A stretch of DNA of 64,000 nt from Pantoea sp. Ap-967 (GCF_011752565.1 NZ_VWXK01000001.1:62001-126000); one strand, 5' to 3'. Counted from the stretch's first letter, positions 16,628-26,811 are shown. Translations and numbers: made by a program. The notes: a model not told the origin generated them from the sequence alone.

Positions 16628-16727
16628 GGTGTTCCTTGAATTAAAGGCGATGGTGTCCACGTATTTTTAGGTGGACACCATCGCCCTTAACCTGGGGATT
16701 TTTAAGGTGTGTTCGGCAGACGCTTAC

Positions 16728-17340
16728 AAATGATTTGACGCTGCGCTACTACCACGCTCGGCTTCAGAATATCTACGAGCAGGACTTCGCCGGAACGACT
16801 CACTCTCTGCCTTTAGGCCCAGGCGAGCTGAAGACGGACCTCCGAGTGTTTGATCCTCGCAATACCGGTGGGACAGAAGCCGGCAAAGTGGATAGCTTGA
16901 ACGCTGGGGTCATGATCACCTACCGATTGGGAAGCCATTCGTTTGGATTAGGCTACATCGCCGGCGGTGAGCCAGGGGTGATAAGCGACGGCGCTATGAG
17001 TGCCGCCTTTGCGAATCCCAAGGAGCACACGACCGTCGTTCGATACGACTACAACTTCGTAGCCATGGGAATCCCAGGTCTCACCGGAATGATTCGGTAC
17101 ATGCGAGGTAGCGATATTGATCTCCCCCAGCTAGGCGGCGCGAACCTCAAGGAGTCCAGCAAAGACGTAGAGGTCGCCTACGTCGTTCAATCCGGACCTG
17201 CCAAGAACTTGGCCATACGTCTGCGGCATGCGTTCTACCGTAATGATCTCGATTCCAATGCCACTTTCCGCAGCGATAACGAAACCCGGATCAATTTCGA
17301 TTACACCCTCAAAATCTGGGGACCAGTGCTTGCCAGATGA
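16728..17340 (+). pseudogene. OprD-family porin, 5' half removed at IS66 boundary
   Basis: An open frame from the last base of the IS66 repeat to the TGA at 17340 encodes about 203 residues of the C-terminal half of an OprD/OpdK-type outer-membrane porin: LTLRYYHARLQNIYEQDF, LGPGELKTDLRVFD, VRYDYNFVAMGIPGLTG, FDYTLKIW. Signal peptide and first beta strands are missing. OprD-family porins take up small acids and aromatic acids. Its position just upstream of the VanB/VanA-like genes suggests that it once served that pathway. Confidence 0.85.
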
Positions 17341-17671
17341 TCCCTGTTGGCCTTCTGGGGAGAAAACTCACTGACAGCTATATCAATGCTGCTCCTGAGA
17401 ACAAAATGATAAAATCAATTGGTTGACACCGCAACCAATCAAGGCAATTCTATGATCAGCCGAAGTGCGAAGTGGCGGTCCAAAGCGTCGCCATGCCTAC
17501 AACAAAAAATTAGAGCGAAGCTGTCATGATTAGCCACGGATACCACTGTCTGCCCCCTCCCGACGCTACCGCAATTTCAAGCTCCAACTCTCGACGAGAC
17601 TGATTTACAGTCAAGTCATAGTTACATGCCCTGTAAATTTGCAGACCACTTTCTGAGTGGAGGTAGAAGTC
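17341..17671. other. Control region of the Rieske demethylase operon
   Basis: About 330 bp between the broken porin and the reductase gene. It holds the MarR-type palindrome at 17417-17440. No gene. The transcription start is probably within or just after the palindrome, where TTGACA (17423-17428) could serve as a -35 box, but the -10 is unclear. Confidence 0.5.
17417..17440. promoter_or_regulatory. Second copy of the MarR operator
   Basis: AATTGGTTG-ACACCG-CAACCAATC matches the palindrome in front of the MarR gene at 12035-12058 in both half-sites and in the 6-bp spacing. It contains TTGACA and lies about 230 bp upstream of the reductase start. Confidence 0.7.
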
Positions 17672-18625
17672 ATGCTCAAAGTTCAAGTTTTCCATAAAAA
17701 AGCAGAAGCTTTAGATATCTCTAGTTTTGAACTACGCACAGCCTCTGGGGCAAAGCTTCCGCCATTTACTGCAGGTGCGCATATTGATGTGCACCTGCCT
17801 AATGGTATCATCCGACAGTACTCCTTGTGCAATTCACCAACAGAACGCCATCGTTATGTAATTAGCGTGCTGAAAGATTCGTCCTCACGTGGTGGCTCTG
17901 TTTCGATGCACACCGATGTCGATGTGGGTGGTTTTGTCTTGATCAGCGAACCCCGAAATTTATTCCCTATCGATAAGACTGCAGACAAGCACCTGCTTTT
18001 TGCCGGAGGCATCGGTATTACCCCGATACTTGCCATGGCACACGCATTGCACGGCAGCGATGCCGATTTCGAGCTTCATTACTGTTATCGAGCTGCTGAT
18101 CGGGCGGCGTTCATTGATTACTTGAAAGCGGCTGAGTTCAGCAGTTGCGTTCATCTCCACGATGACAGTAGCACCGATGATCAACGCCTGAATGCGAAAA
18201 ACCTCCTTGCTAATCCGGAAGCAAATTCGCACCTGTACGTATGTGGGCCCGGTGGTTTCATGAACCACATCCTCGATACAGCCGCGTCCTGCGGTTGGCC
18301 AGAGCGGCAGATCCACCGGGAGTTTTTCGCTGCAGAGCCAGTGAGCCACGACGGTGACCATTCCTTCGAAGTGGAGCTCGCCAGATCAGGCCAGGTTTTC
18401 CAGATTCCAACCGACCGCACCGTTTTTGAAGTCTTGGACGAATGCGGCATCGAGATTCCGAGCTCTTGCGAGCAGGGCGTATGCGGCTCGTGTATCACCC
18501 GCGTCCTAGACGGTATCCCGGAGCACCGCGACCAGTTCATGACTGCGGCAGAGCATGCGCTAAACGATCAGTTCACGCCTTGCTGCTCTCGCTCCAAATC
18601 GCCACGCCTGGTTCTCGACCTGTGA
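17672..18625 (+). CDS. VanB-like oxygenase reductase (FAD, NAD, 2Fe-2S)
   Basis: A 317-residue phthalate-dioxygenase-reductase family protein. Start at 17672 after GGAGG. Domains: FAD/FMN-binding barrel (1-100, IRQYSLCNSP), NAD-binding domain (about 105-210, LLFAGGIGITPILAM and YVCGPGGFM), and C-terminal plant-type ferredoxin (about 235-317, with SSCEQGVCGSC and a final CCSRS Cys). It passes electrons from NADH to a Rieske oxygenase, here the VanA-like protein encoded 36 bp downstream. The pair is typical of vanillate and related aromatic O-demethylases. True substrate not known. Confidence 0.88.
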   Translation: MLKVQVFHKKAEALDISSFELRTASGAKLPPFTAGAHIDVHLPNGIIRQYSLCNSPTERHRYVISVLKDSSSRGGSVSMHTDVDVGGFVLISEPRNLFPIDKTADKHLLFAGGIGITPILAMAHALHGSDADFELHYCYRAADRAAFIDYLKAAEFSSCVHLHDDSSTDDQRLNAKNLLANPEANSHLYVCGPGGFMNHILDTAASCGWPERQIHREFFAAEPVSHDGDHSFEVELARSGQVFQIPTDRTVFEVLDECGIEIPSSCEQGVCGSCITRVLDGIPEHRDQFMTAAEHALNDQFTPCCSRSKSPRLVLDL

Positions 18626-18661
18626 GTTCCAACAATAACAATCAAAGAAAAGGAAGATGCC

Positions 18662-19732
18662 ATGATTACTTCTACCACTGAACAGCTTGCCTACGAGGTT
18701 GCTCCAGCCAATTCTCCCGCTTTCCCGCTCAGCCAGTGGTACGTCGCCGCGCTGAGCTCGGAGCTGAAAGACAAGCCCTTAGGGCGCACTCTACTCAATA
18801 AACCCGTCGTCCTGTTCCGTACGGGTGATGGCCAGGTTGCAGCTCTAGAGGATCGCTGCTGCCATCGTGCACTCCCGCTTTCCGATGGCACCTTGGAGGC
18901 CACGGGTTTGCGGTGCGGCTATCACGGCCTGCTGTTTAACCAGGCAGGTAAGTGCGTTGAGATTCCTGGGCAGAACAAGATTCCAAGCAAGGCTAAGGTA
19001 CCGGCTTACCACGTCAAGGAACGTGACCATATTATCTGGATCTGGTTTGGCGCCGATGCGACGACTGAGCCTGACTGCGCCCCCCCTGAGTACAAGGTTC
19101 ACAGCTCTGGCCGCTACGTCTTTGACGGTGACGTATATCACTACGATGCTCCGTACCAACTGATTCACGACAACCTCATGGACCTGAGCCACCTTGGCTA
19201 TGTGCATCTGAAGACTATCGGTGGCAATGCCAGTATTCACATGAATGCCGAGATGAAGGTCGAAAGCGAAGGGAACACTGTTCGGGTGGTGCGCCATATG
19301 CCGAATTCTGTACCGCCTCCCACCTACACCGCAGTCTATCCATTCAAGGGTAACGTCGACAGATGGCAGGAGATCGAATTCCATGTTTCTCACCTGCTCA
19401 TCTGGACCGGTGCCGTCGACGTGGACACCGATGCGATAGATGACCCCGAGCGTGGTGGCTTCCACATGCGTGGCTTCCATGGCGTGACGCCAGAAACCGA
19501 TACGACCAGCCACTATTTCTGGACGATGGCGACTAACCCAGTGAGTGATCCAGAGGCGATAAAAGCCAAAGTGATCGAACAAACTATCCTAACCTTCGAT
19601 GAAGACAAGATAATCATTGAGGCGCAGTACAAAAATATGTGCCGTTTTGGCCAAAAACCGATGATCGATATTCATGTTGATGTAGGCGCTAACCGTGCAC
19701 GGAGAATTATCGAACAACTTAAATCCAGCTGA
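18662..19732 (+). CDS. VanA-like Rieske oxygenase (aromatic O-demethylase)
   Basis: A 356-residue Rieske non-heme iron oxygenase. The Rieske cluster ligands are Cys66, His68, Cys85 and His88 (RCCHRALP and RCGYHGL). The mononuclear iron site is N171/D174 with His177 and His182 (DNLMDLSHLGYVH). Size and motifs match the vanillate demethylase/phthalate-dioxygenase branch, which has a single alpha subunit. Paired with the VanB-like reductase, it should demethylate a methoxyaromatic acid or hydroxylate a related ring. Vanillate is plausible, as vanillin genes lie at 56-59 kb, but the protein differs clearly from the VanA I recall, so no symbol is given. Confidence 0.85.
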   Translation: MITSTTEQLAYEVAPANSPAFPLSQWYVAALSSELKDKPLGRTLLNKPVVLFRTGDGQVAALEDRCCHRALPLSDGTLEATGLRCGYHGLLFNQAGKCVEIPGQNKIPSKAKVPAYHVKERDHIIWIWFGADATTEPDCAPPEYKVHSSGRYVFDGDVYHYDAPYQLIHDNLMDLSHLGYVHLKTIGGNASIHMNAEMKVESEGNTVRVVRHMPNSVPPPTYTAVYPFKGNVDRWQEIEFHVSHLLIWTGAVDVDTDAIDDPERGGFHMRGFHGVTPETDTTSHYFWTMATNPVSDPEAIKAKVIEQTILTFDEDKIIIEAQYKNMCRFGQKPMIDIHVDVGANRARRIIEQLKSS

Positions 19733-20041
19733 ACAGCCATTCCCTGATTTCGATAAATTCAAAAAAATTCTTTTGCTCCATTTGCAGGCATTCCTCAAGC
19801 TGATCTAAAAGGCAGGGTGATTATCGTAGTAGCTCACCTGAGAGCGCTTTAAGAGCCCGATTACGGATGGTTCCACTCACCGGGCACTACAGCGCTTTGA
19901 CGCGAATAGCCCCTTTAGCTTTAAGCGTTGAGGGGCTAGCTGTACGCCACACACCTGATACTACCTTCAGGCGATACAGTGAAACCAAAATAAACGGATC
20001 GCTCCAGATCCGTCTGCCCCCCACCGTCACACCGGCTTAGA
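19733..20041. other. Intergenic region between convergent genes
   Basis: About 310 bp between the oxygenase gene and the end of the minus-strand MFS gene. TAGCCCCT (19907-19914) and AGGGGCTA (19931-19938) form an inverted repeat that could be a weak terminator. Nothing else recognised. Confidence 0.4.
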
Positions 20042-21229
20042 TCAAGCCCCAGCAACGGGGACTGGCGAAAGCACCTTCCTTTGGGTTCTCAAATATCCCA
20101 CCATGAAGAGTCCTGAGGAAACGATGAACATTCCCCCAACAAATGAAAGGAGACCATCGAAACCATACCCATAGGCAAAGACGAACGATCCCAGCAGAGG
20201 TCCTGCAGCCTGACCAACACCTTGAGCGGCCGGCAATAACGCTGCCAAGCGTCCAGACTCATCCAGCGCACCAAACAGCACAATTTGCAAAACCTGGGTT
20301 AAAGCGATCATTTGGAAATAGATAAATACCTGTCCAGCATACACATAGTCAGCGGCCTCGACATTCCAGAACAGGCAGAGTAATCCGCTCGAAAAAAGCA
20401 AGATAACTTGAGGTAGGTGCTGCCCCCATAACTTGGAAATCTTGTATGCGAATAGGCAACTGGCCATACACGTCAGATTGGCTACATTCAGAACTTGGCC
20501 GACTGTATCAGAAGTCAAGCCTTGAGCAGTACCTAGTCGTTCCGTATATGCCCAAAAACACGCGGTGGCCAAACCCCATAATACGACGGCGCCGATGGAA
20601 ATTAGACCGACTGCATTCAAAGAAGCCCCCTGCTGATTGTCAGGGTTGCAAGACTCGGGCACGGCCGGAACATAGTTAAGCGCTGCGGCAGCGAGGACGA
20701 ACATGGTCGCCAAGCTGACAAACACCGCCTCGAGCCCCCAGTGTCCCAGCAGCCAGGGGATGGTCAAACACAGGCAAGAACTACTCAACCCCAAGCCGAT
20801 GCCAAAAACGCAAGCGTTGGCAGCGCGGTTACCAGCCACGGAAAGCTTTGACAATGCATAGGCGTAGCACATACCACCCCCCAACCCAGCAGCGAAGCGC
20901 AGCACAATCAGCAAACCAACGCCCTCGGCCCATGCGGTTGCAAGGTTTGCCACCACTGCCATCGCAGCGCCTGCCAAAGCAATACTGTGGGACCGCCCCC
21001 TACCCAGAAGCCTGGCCGTCAACAAACACCCCAATAACAGTCCAACCAGCTCTGAAGATCCCAGCCACCCGACCTTCACAGGGTCTATGCCCTTCGCCTG
21101 ACTTAGCGCGCCAAGTATCATCGGGAGCGCCAGATAAGCACCGAAGCCCGTCGAACCAAGTATCGTGCAAGCCCCCACGGGTATCACATGCCGGACCCAC
21201 TGCCTGTTCACGCGCGCATCGACCTTCAT
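20042..21229 (-). CDS. MFS transporter at end of meta-pathway operon
   Basis: A 395-residue inner-membrane protein with about 12 hydrophobic segments. After the first helix come LGCLLTARLLGRGRSHSIAL, an MFS motif-A-like loop, and a second half beginning near residue 210. It ends the long minus-strand catabolic operon, about 100 bp after the flavin reductase. The likely role is uptake of the pathway's aromatic substrate or export of an intermediate. I see no signature that assigns a subfamily with certainty. Confidence 0.8.
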   Translation of the reverse strand: MKVDARVNRQWVRHVIPVGACTILGSTGFGAYLALPMILGALSQAKGIDPVKVGWLGSSELVGLLLGCLLTARLLGRGRSHSIALAGAAMAVVANLATAWAEGVGLLIVLRFAAGLGGGMCYAYALSKLSVAGNRAANACVFGIGLGLSSSCLCLTIPWLLGHWGLEAVFVSLATMFVLAAAALNYVPAVPESCNPDNQQGASLNAVGLISIGAVVLWGLATACFWAYTERLGTAQGLTSDTVGQVLNVANLTCMASCLFAYKISKLWGQHLPQVILLFSSGLLCLFWNVEAADYVYAGQVFIYFQMIALTQVLQIVLFGALDESGRLAALLPAAQGVGQAAGPLLGSFVFAYGYGFDGLLSFVGGMFIVSSGLFMVGYLRTQRKVLSPVPVAGA

Positions 21230-21333
21230 CGTTATTCACCTTCTTATACTTGTATATGGCGTTTCTAGTCCCGGATCGCATAGTTCAAGGGCTCTAAGAG
21301 CTCCGCTCACTACCAAGCCGGGATCGGGCAAGC

Positions 21334-21998
21334 TCAGCGCAGGTTACGAGCTGCCGCACCCTCCAGGCCTATCAGCAATCGTTCAGAGTCTGGAATCACC
21401 ATTTGAAACACAGAGGTCACACTGGTGTAATCGAAATAACCCAGCCGGGCCAATGGACGTATTTTAAGAATGTCGAGACGACCTGAGTCGGTCAAGACAT
21501 TGTCGTCGATATGAACGCCCACGACCTTGCCAAAGACCACGTCCACTGTGCCCATTGGCCCATTGCCAGGTAACCGTACCGTCTGCAGATACTGGCATTC
21601 GAACTGCACGGGTGAGGCAGCTACGCACGACACAGCCACTTGTACTCCGGGCCTTTTTCCAACCCAGCGTGTACGAATTCGTCGCACCCGTGAGCAAGCT
21701 CCTGGGCCGTCAGGTTCATCTGCTCTCGCAATGCCCACGTTGCCATGTTCCAGACAAATTCTCCCGTTTGTTCGGCGTTGACCACGCTGTCCTTGCGATG
21801 GCCATCTGTGGTCTGGTTCGATGAGAACATCACCATGGCCGGGTCGAAACTGACATTGGTGAACTGACTATAGGGCGCCAAGTTGTCGATGCCCTCCGCG
21901 CTGCGCGTGGAGATCCAGCCAATCGGGCGTGGCACCACACAAGACTTGAATGGGTCATGTGGCAGGCCATGGGCAGTGACACCGGGCTGATAGAACAT
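21334..21998 (-). pseudogene. Flavin reductase family protein, single frameshift
   Basis: A flavin-reductase-like (FMN-binding split-barrel) gene in two frames. The first frame runs from MFYQPGVTAHGLPHDPFKS through VVPRPIGWIST to HAGLEKGPEYKW and stops. The remainder (VQVAVSCVAASPVQFECQYL, GPMGTVDVVFGKVVGVHIDD, then DYTSVTSVFQMV) is in another frame. One missing base near 21650 explains it; the total would then be 221 residues, normal for the family. Such proteins supply FMNH2 or act as esterase-like partners in aromatic operons. Either a true pseudogene or a sequence error. Confidence 0.8.
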
Positions 21999-22027
21999 GC
22001 AAGGATCCTTTTATTGTTATTCGCGGT

Positions 22028-23029
22028 TCAGACGAAAGCATCGGCGTAGAAGCAGTCAGCATCCAGGTCGAGTTCAGCTACATAGTCCCTGAGGGCCGAA
22101 TTGACCACGATCGGTGCGCCACAGGCGTAGACGTCAAACTCCTTCAGGCTTTTGAAATCACTGAGGACCTGACGGTGCACAAAGCCGGTAGCCCCCTGCC
22201 AGTCGCATGCAGGGCCAGGCTCCGACAGTACGGGCGTGTAACGCAGCCAGGGCAATTGCGCCTCGAGCGCCAGCAAGTGCTCATGACGGTATAGATCTGC
22301 GCGTTGTCGCCCCCCCCAGTAGAGGTAAACCGGGCGACGGTTACCCTGCGCTTGCAACTGCTCAAGCAGCGCCTGGATAGGCGCAAAACCGGTGCCGCTG
22401 GCCAGGAAGATCATCGGGCGTTCGTTATCACGTAGATAAAAAGACCCAAACGGCCCCTCTACCCGCAATATGGCTTTAGGCTGCAGAGCGTTGAATACAT
22501 GCCCACTGAAAACCCCGCCCTGCATGTGACGAATGTGCAGTTCCACCTGATTATCGCGCGGGGTGCACGTCGCCATCGAATAGGCCCGCCGGCTGCCATC
22601 CTTAAGCAATACCTGGAGGTACTGGCCTGGCAAGTAATTGAACGTCGCCCCTGGCGCCAGCATCAGCCGCACCACTGCAACGTCGTGGCTCACCTTGTCG
22701 ATGGAAGCGACCCGAGTGCCCATTTGCTGGATACTGATGCCACGTAGTTCAGTGACTTCGGGGGCCTCGATCACCAAATCGGAGCGGGCTCGGGCGCAGC
22801 AGAACAGCGCCATTCCCTGCGCCCGCTCCTGCTCGCTGAGGACGTCCCATGGGCTATCGGCGTGGTCAACTTCACCACTAAGAACTCGCCCCTTGCAACT
22901 TCCGCAAGTCCCTGTGCGGCAGCTGTGCTTGAGCATCAGGCCGTCAGCTAGCGCCGCATCGAGAACGGTCTGGCTCTCGGCAATAGAGCAACACAGGTCA
23001 ACAGGGAGTATCTGAATGTGATGTCCCAT
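22028..23029 (-). CDS. Ring-hydroxylating dioxygenase reductase (2Fe-2S, FAD, NAD)
   Basis: A 333-residue reductase with an N-terminal plant-type ferredoxin (CRTGTCGSCKGRVLSG, fourth Cys in FCCAR), an FAD domain (GSRRAYSMATC, with FGSFYLRD) and an NAD domain (MIFLASGTGFAPIQALL, VYACGAPIV). This order is that of NahAa/CarAd-type class III reductases. Start at 23029, 4 bp after the aldolase stop, with GAGGG upstream. It should feed electrons to the Rieske ferredoxin and then the dioxygenase encoded upstream in the same operon. It completes a three-component system. Confidence 0.87.
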   Translation of the reverse strand: MGHHIQILPVDLCCSIAESQTVLDAALADGLMLKHSCRTGTCGSCKGRVLSGEVDHADSPWDVLSEQERAQGMALFCCARARSDLVIEAPEVTELRGISIQQMGTRVASIDKVSHDVAVVRLMLAPGATFNYLPGQYLQVLLKDGSRRAYSMATCTPRDNQVELHIRHMQGGVFSGHVFNALQPKAILRVEGPFGSFYLRDNERPMIFLASGTGFAPIQALLEQLQAQGNRRPVYLYWGGRQRADLYRHEHLLALEAQLPWLRYTPVLSEPGPACDWQGATGFVHRQVLSDFKSLKEFDVYACGAPIVVNSALRDYVAELDLDADCFYADAFV

Positions 23030-23033
23030 CGCC

Positions 23034-24050
23034 CTACCCTCGCTGAGCCTTGAGCAGGTCAAGCGCTACGTCGACGATCATGTCTTCCTGGCCACCGACC
23101 ATGCGCCGGCGGCCGAGTTCGACGAGAATGTCCAGGGTCTTCAGGCCGTACTTGCCCGCTGCGACCTCGGCATGGCGCAGGAAGCTTGAATACACGCCCG
23201 CATAGCCGAGGCCGAGGGTTTCACGGTCCACTCGTACCGGGCGATCCTGCAACGGCCGGACGATGTCATCTGCCGCATCCATCAGGGTGTACAAATCGGT
23301 GCCGTGGTTCCAGCCCATACGTTCGGCAGCGGCAATGAAGACTTCCAAGGGTGCATTGCCTGCACCAGCCCCCATACCGGCCAGGCTGGCGTCCACTCGA
23401 TCGCACCCCTCTTCCACGGCCACGATCGAGTTGGCCACACCCAGCGACAGGTTGTGATGCGCGTGCATACCGGTCTGGGTCTGTGGGTCCAGCAGTGCCT
23501 TGAAGGCCCGCATCCGATCGCGGATGTCGTTCATGTTCATGGCGCCACCGGAGTCGGCCATGTAGATGCACTGGGCTCCGTAGCTCTCCATCAGCTTGCC
23601 CTGTTTCGCCAGTTCTTCGGCAGGAATCATATGGCTCATCATGAGAAAGCCCACGGTATCCATGCCCAGTTTGCGGGCGTACTCGATATGCTGCCTTGAC
23701 ACGTCCGCTTCCGTACAGTGAGTAGCGACGCGCACCACTCGTGCCCCCGCATCGTAAGCCGCCTTGAGGTCGTGAATCGTTCCGATCCCAGGCAGAAGCA
23801 AGGTAGCGATCTTCGCGTGGCTGACCACGCCAGCGACCGCTTCGATGTATTCGATGTCGCTGTGCTTGCCAAAGCCATAGTTGAAGCTCGAACCCTGCAG
23901 CCCATCACCGTGGGCAACTTCGATGGAGTCAACCTTGGCCTTGTCCAGGGCGCGGGCGATGTCACGCACGTTGTCGAGGCTGTACTGGTGGCGAATTGCG
24001 TGGCTGCCATCGCGCAGGGTCACGTCGGAGATATAAAGCTTTTTCATCAT
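23034..24050 (-). CDS. dmpG: 4-hydroxy-2-oxovalerate aldolase
   Basis: A 338-residue HMG-like class II aldolase of the lower meta pathway. The N-terminal [16 protein letters not shown] carries catalytic Asp and His; the metal ligands appear in [14 protein letters not shown]; and [18 protein letters not shown] and the C-terminal communication domain are complete. It cleaves 4-hydroxy-2-oxovalerate to pyruvate and acetaldehyde, and channels the aldehyde to the acylating dehydrogenase, whose gene overlaps by 4 bp upstream. Very secure. The symbol follows the dmp/xyl naming. Confidence 0.95.
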   Translation of the reverse strand: MMKKLYISDVTLRDGSHAIRHQYSLDNVRDIARALDKAKVDSIEVAHGDGLQGSSFNYGFGKHSDIEYIEAVAGVVSHAKIATLLLPGIGTIHDLKAAYDAGARVVRVATHCTEADVSRQHIEYARKLGMDTVGFLMMSHMIPAEELAKQGKLMESYGAQCIYMADSGGAMNMNDIRDRMRAFKALLDPQTQTGMHAHHNLSLGVANSIVAVEEGCDRVDASLAGMGAGAGNAPLEVFIAAAERMGWNHGTDLYTLMDAADDIVRPLQDRPVRVDRETLGLGYAGVYSSFLRHAEVAAGKYGLKTLDILVELGRRRMVGGQEDMIVDVALDLLKAQRG

Positions 24051-24955
24051 GCAGCTCCCTGGTTCAGTGACAGCGCCATGCGCTCGGCGGTAGCCAGCGC
24101 CGCCGAGGTCATGATGTCGAGATTGCCGGCATATGCAGGCAGGTAGTGGGCGGCGCCTTCAACCTCAAGGAAGATCGAAGTCTTGAGGCCTTCGGGTAGC
24201 ACATCGAACTGCACCTGCTGTTTCAACCGATACCCTGGGACATAGGCCTGCACCGCGGCTGCCATTTCCTCGACGGATGCTGCGATCTGCGCCTGATCGG
24301 CAGGCTCCGAGAGGACGAACACGGTGTCGCGCATCATCAAGGGCGGCTCCGCGGGGTTCATGATGATGATCGCCTTACCCTTGGTTGCACCGCCGATGGT
24401 TTCGATGGCCTTCGAAGTCGTCTCGGTGAACTCGTCAATGTTGGCACGTGTGCCGGGCCCAGCCGATTTACTGGCGATCGAGGCGACGATCTCGGCGTAA
24501 TGCACCTTGGCAACGCGAGACACCGCGGCCACCATGGGGATGGTCGCCTGCCCACCGCAGGTGACCATATTCACGTTCGGCTGTCGCAGGTTCTGTTCCA
24601 GATTGACCACCGGAACGCAGTAAGGGCCGATCGCGGCCGGTGTCAGGTCGATTACCTGAATGCCCGGTTTCGCCGCACGCAATGCCGCGTCGTTGCGCAC
24701 ATGGGCGCCTGCCGAGGTGGCGTCGAACACAAAGTCGATTTCATCGAAGGCCTTCATGGCGATCAAGCCTTCTACCCCTTCGTGCGTTGTGGCCACCCCC
24801 ATGCGCTGGGCACGCGCCAGGCCATCGGAGGCTGGATCGATACCAACCATCACTGCCATCTCGAGGTGCTTGGCGTTGCGAAGGATCTTGATCATCAGGT
24901 CGGTACCGATATTGCCCGAACCGATGATCGCGACTTTGAACTTGGATTGACTCAT
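24047..24955 (-). CDS. dmpF: Acetaldehyde dehydrogenase (acylating)
   Basis: A 302-residue enzyme: NAD-binding [18 protein letters not shown], the catalytic Cys in [15 protein letters not shown], and [10 protein letters not shown]. Converts acetaldehyde, CoA and NAD to acetyl-CoA, and forms the known bifunctional complex with the aldolase. Both its ends overlap neighbours by 4 bp (CoA ligase upstream, aldolase downstream). Very secure. Confidence 0.95.
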   Translation of the reverse strand: MSQSKFKVAIIGSGNIGTDLMIKILRNAKHLEMAVMVGIDPASDGLARAQRMGVATTHEGVEGLIAMKAFDEIDFVFDATSAGAHVRNDAALRAAKPGIQVIDLTPAAIGPYCVPVVNLEQNLRQPNVNMVTCGGQATIPMVAAVSRVAKVHYAEIVASIASKSAGPGTRANIDEFTETTSKAIETIGGATKGKAIIIMNPAEPPLMMRDTVFVLSEPADQAQIAASVEEMAAAVQAYVPGYRLKQQVQFDVLPEGLKTSIFLEVEGAAHYLPAYAGNLDIMTSAALATAERMALSLNQGAA

Positions 24956-26811
24956 GCAGTTTCTCCATAGACTTCAGCGAGCAGGATTACGTCCTGTCCG
25001 AGGTTTTCGGCGTAGAGACGCTGGACCGCGTCTGCGTGCAGGGCCAGCGCTGCGCGCTGATTGATGTAGCCTTTGTCAGTGATCTCGCCATCGGCCAGGC
25101 TTGGCGGTGAGTCGAGAATGATCAGTCGAGCAGCGTGTTGCGAAGAGGCCGGGAAGGCCTTGGCCAACGACTGCAGCCCGGCGCATAGGGCCAGACGGAC
25201 CTCTGCCCGCATGGCAAGCTCGCTGCCACTCAAGGCCCGGCCTTCCCGCCCCAACAGTTCGCGCAACGCCGGTGTCGGATAGACCAGGGCGCAGATCACA
25301 TCGCGGTCGTGCCCACAGATCACACAGTCGCTGGCATAGGGAGCCAACGCGCTGACCAGGCGAGTGCGCAGCGTACCCACTGACACCCAAGTACCACTTG
25401 TGAGCTTGAAGTCTTCGGTGACACGGCCATCGAACAGCACACCAAGCTCTGGGCGTTCCTGCTCAACCAATCGCCCTGCATCACCAATGCGGTAAAAACC
25501 TTCTTCGTCGAACGCCGCGACAGTGTTGGCAGGATCGTCCAGATAACGTGGAAACACTGATGGTCCGCGTACACGCATCTCCAGCTTGTCCCCGGATGGC
25601 ACGAACTTGAGTTCGGTACCTGGTATCGGCAACCCGATGATTCCTGCACGCGTGGATGCAAAATGCATACTGGTGACCACTGGCGAAGTTTCAGTGGCTC
25701 CCCACGCAGTGGCGAAAAACAGAGGTTGGCTGCGCACCGCAGCGGCGCAGCGGACCAGCCGGTCCCAACTGCTCTGGGGTAACGCTGCGGCAGCGTAAAA
25801 CAGCATGTGCAGCCGGCCGAACAGGGCCTCGGACAGCTCTTCGTCACGTTCCAAGTACGGCAGCAGTACCTCATAACCGCGTGGCACATTGAAGAACACT
25901 GTCGGCTTCACCGATTTGATGTTTTCAACCGTACGGTCTATCTGCCCAGGGAGCGGCAGGCCGTCATCGATGTATAACGTGCCGCCGTTTCGCAGCACCA
26001 GGTTGAAGTTGTGGTTGGCCCCAAACACGTGGCTCCACGGCAACCAATCCAGCACCACCAACTCGCAGTGTTCGAGGAAGCGCCAGCACTGAGCGATGGC
26101 TTGCTGGTTCGCGCAGAGCATGCCGTGGGTGTTGATTACGGCCTTGGGTGACCCAGTGGAACCGGAGGTCAGCAGGTAGCGAGCAGGAGTTGTGCCATCA
26201 ACCTGCTGGAAAGCGGACATCACAGCAGCGCTTTCAGGTTTATAGAGCAAAGGAAGCGCAACCGCCCCGTGGATCTCCTGGGCATTGCGCGCAGCGACCA
26301 CCAGGCACTGCGGTTGGGTCAGGCGGATAGCCTCGAAGTAGGCATCCCCATCACTGACGAAGACCACCGCCGGCTGTAATACGTCGATGATAGCCCGGAG
26401 CTTTTTGCAACCTCCGGCGGTGTTGCGCGAATAGGCTACAGAAACTGTGGACACGGGTATGCCCACATGCATCGCCGCGAGCGTCAGCAACGCTTGGTCG
26501 ATGTCGTTTTCCGAAAGCATCAATACGGGACGGCCCGGCTGCAAATTCAGCTCCAATAGGCCTTGAGCCAATTCGCCGACACGACGGCGAACTTCGCCGT
26601 AAGTCAGTTTGAACCAGCCATTACCGCGCCGCTCGGCAAGAAATACCCGCTCCGGAGCCTGCGCGGCCCAGTGTTCCAGCCACTCACCCATGCACCGTGC
26701 GTAAGGTAGCAGCGGGTGCGGGGACTTGAGGACAAAACTGCCGTCGGCGCGTGCTTCACGGAGCACCTGCGCCGGTGCGAGTAGCGTCGGATCGTTATGG
26801 AAGTCGTACAT
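24952..26811 (-). CDS. Feruloyl-CoA synthase-like AMP-forming ligase
   Basis: A 619-residue AMP-forming acid-CoA ligase of the feruloyl-CoA synthase branch. Start at 26811 (MYDFHND) after GAGGG. The P-loop [18 protein letters not shown], the [14 protein letters not shown] segment, [16 protein letters not shown], and a C-terminal [17 protein letters not shown] with the catalytic Lys match this branch. It sits between the meta-pathway hydratase and the acetaldehyde dehydrogenase, so it may activate the side-chain acid released by ring-fission hydrolysis, or a phenylpropanoid. It may also stand in for the fcs gene missing beside ech-vdh at 57-59 kb. Both ideas are inference. Confidence 0.8.
   Translation of the reverse strand: MYDFHNDPTLLAPAQVLREARADGSFVLKSPHPLLPYARCMGEWLEHWAAQAPERVFLAERRGNGWFKLTYGEVRRRVGELAQGLLELNLQPGRPVLMLSENDIDQALLTLAAMHVGIPVSTVSVAYSRNTAGGCKKLRAIIDVLQPAVVFVSDGDAYFEAIRLTQPQCLVVAARNAQEIHGAVALPLLYKPESAAVMSAFQQVDGTTPARYLLTSGSTGSPKAVINTHGMLCANQQAIAQCWRFLEHCELVVLDWLPWSHVFGANHNFNLVLRNGGTLYIDDGLPLPGQIDRTVENIKSVKPTVFFNVPRGYEVLLPYLERDEELSEALFGRLHMLFYAAAALPQSSWDRLVRCAAAVRSQPLFFATAWGATETSPVVTSMHFASTRAGIIGLPIPGTELKFVPSGDKLEMRVRGPSVFPRYLDDPANTVAAFDEEGFYRIGDAGRLVEQERPELGVLFDGRVTEDFKLTSGTWVSVGTLRTRLVSALAPYASDCVICGHDRDVICALVYPTPALRELLGREGRALSGSELAMRAEVRLALCAGLQSLAKAFPASSQHAARLIILDSPPSLADGEITDKGYINQRAALALHADAVQRLYAENLGQDVILLAEVYGETA

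Larger units (their letters stand above)
14032..16727 (-). mobile_element. IS66-family insertion sequence with passenger kinase gene
   Basis: Terminal inverted repeats GTAAGCGTC...ACACACCTT (14032-14055) and their complement (16704-16727) match at 21 of 24 bases. Inside, on the minus strand, are the three standard IS66 genes (tnpA, tnpB, tnpC), plus an extra AAA/kinase-like gene between tnpC and the left end. The 8 bp flanking each end (CATACCCA and AAATGATT) differ, so there is no target duplication. The left flank is another IS66's tnpC and the right flank is a beheaded porin. Both point to deletion after insertion. Confidence 0.9.

Noticed and set aside
14024..16735. 8-bp target duplication around the IS66 element
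   Set aside because: CATACCCA and AAATGATT do not match. The older end at 13897 has ATTCCGGG before it, which also fails to match the right flank.
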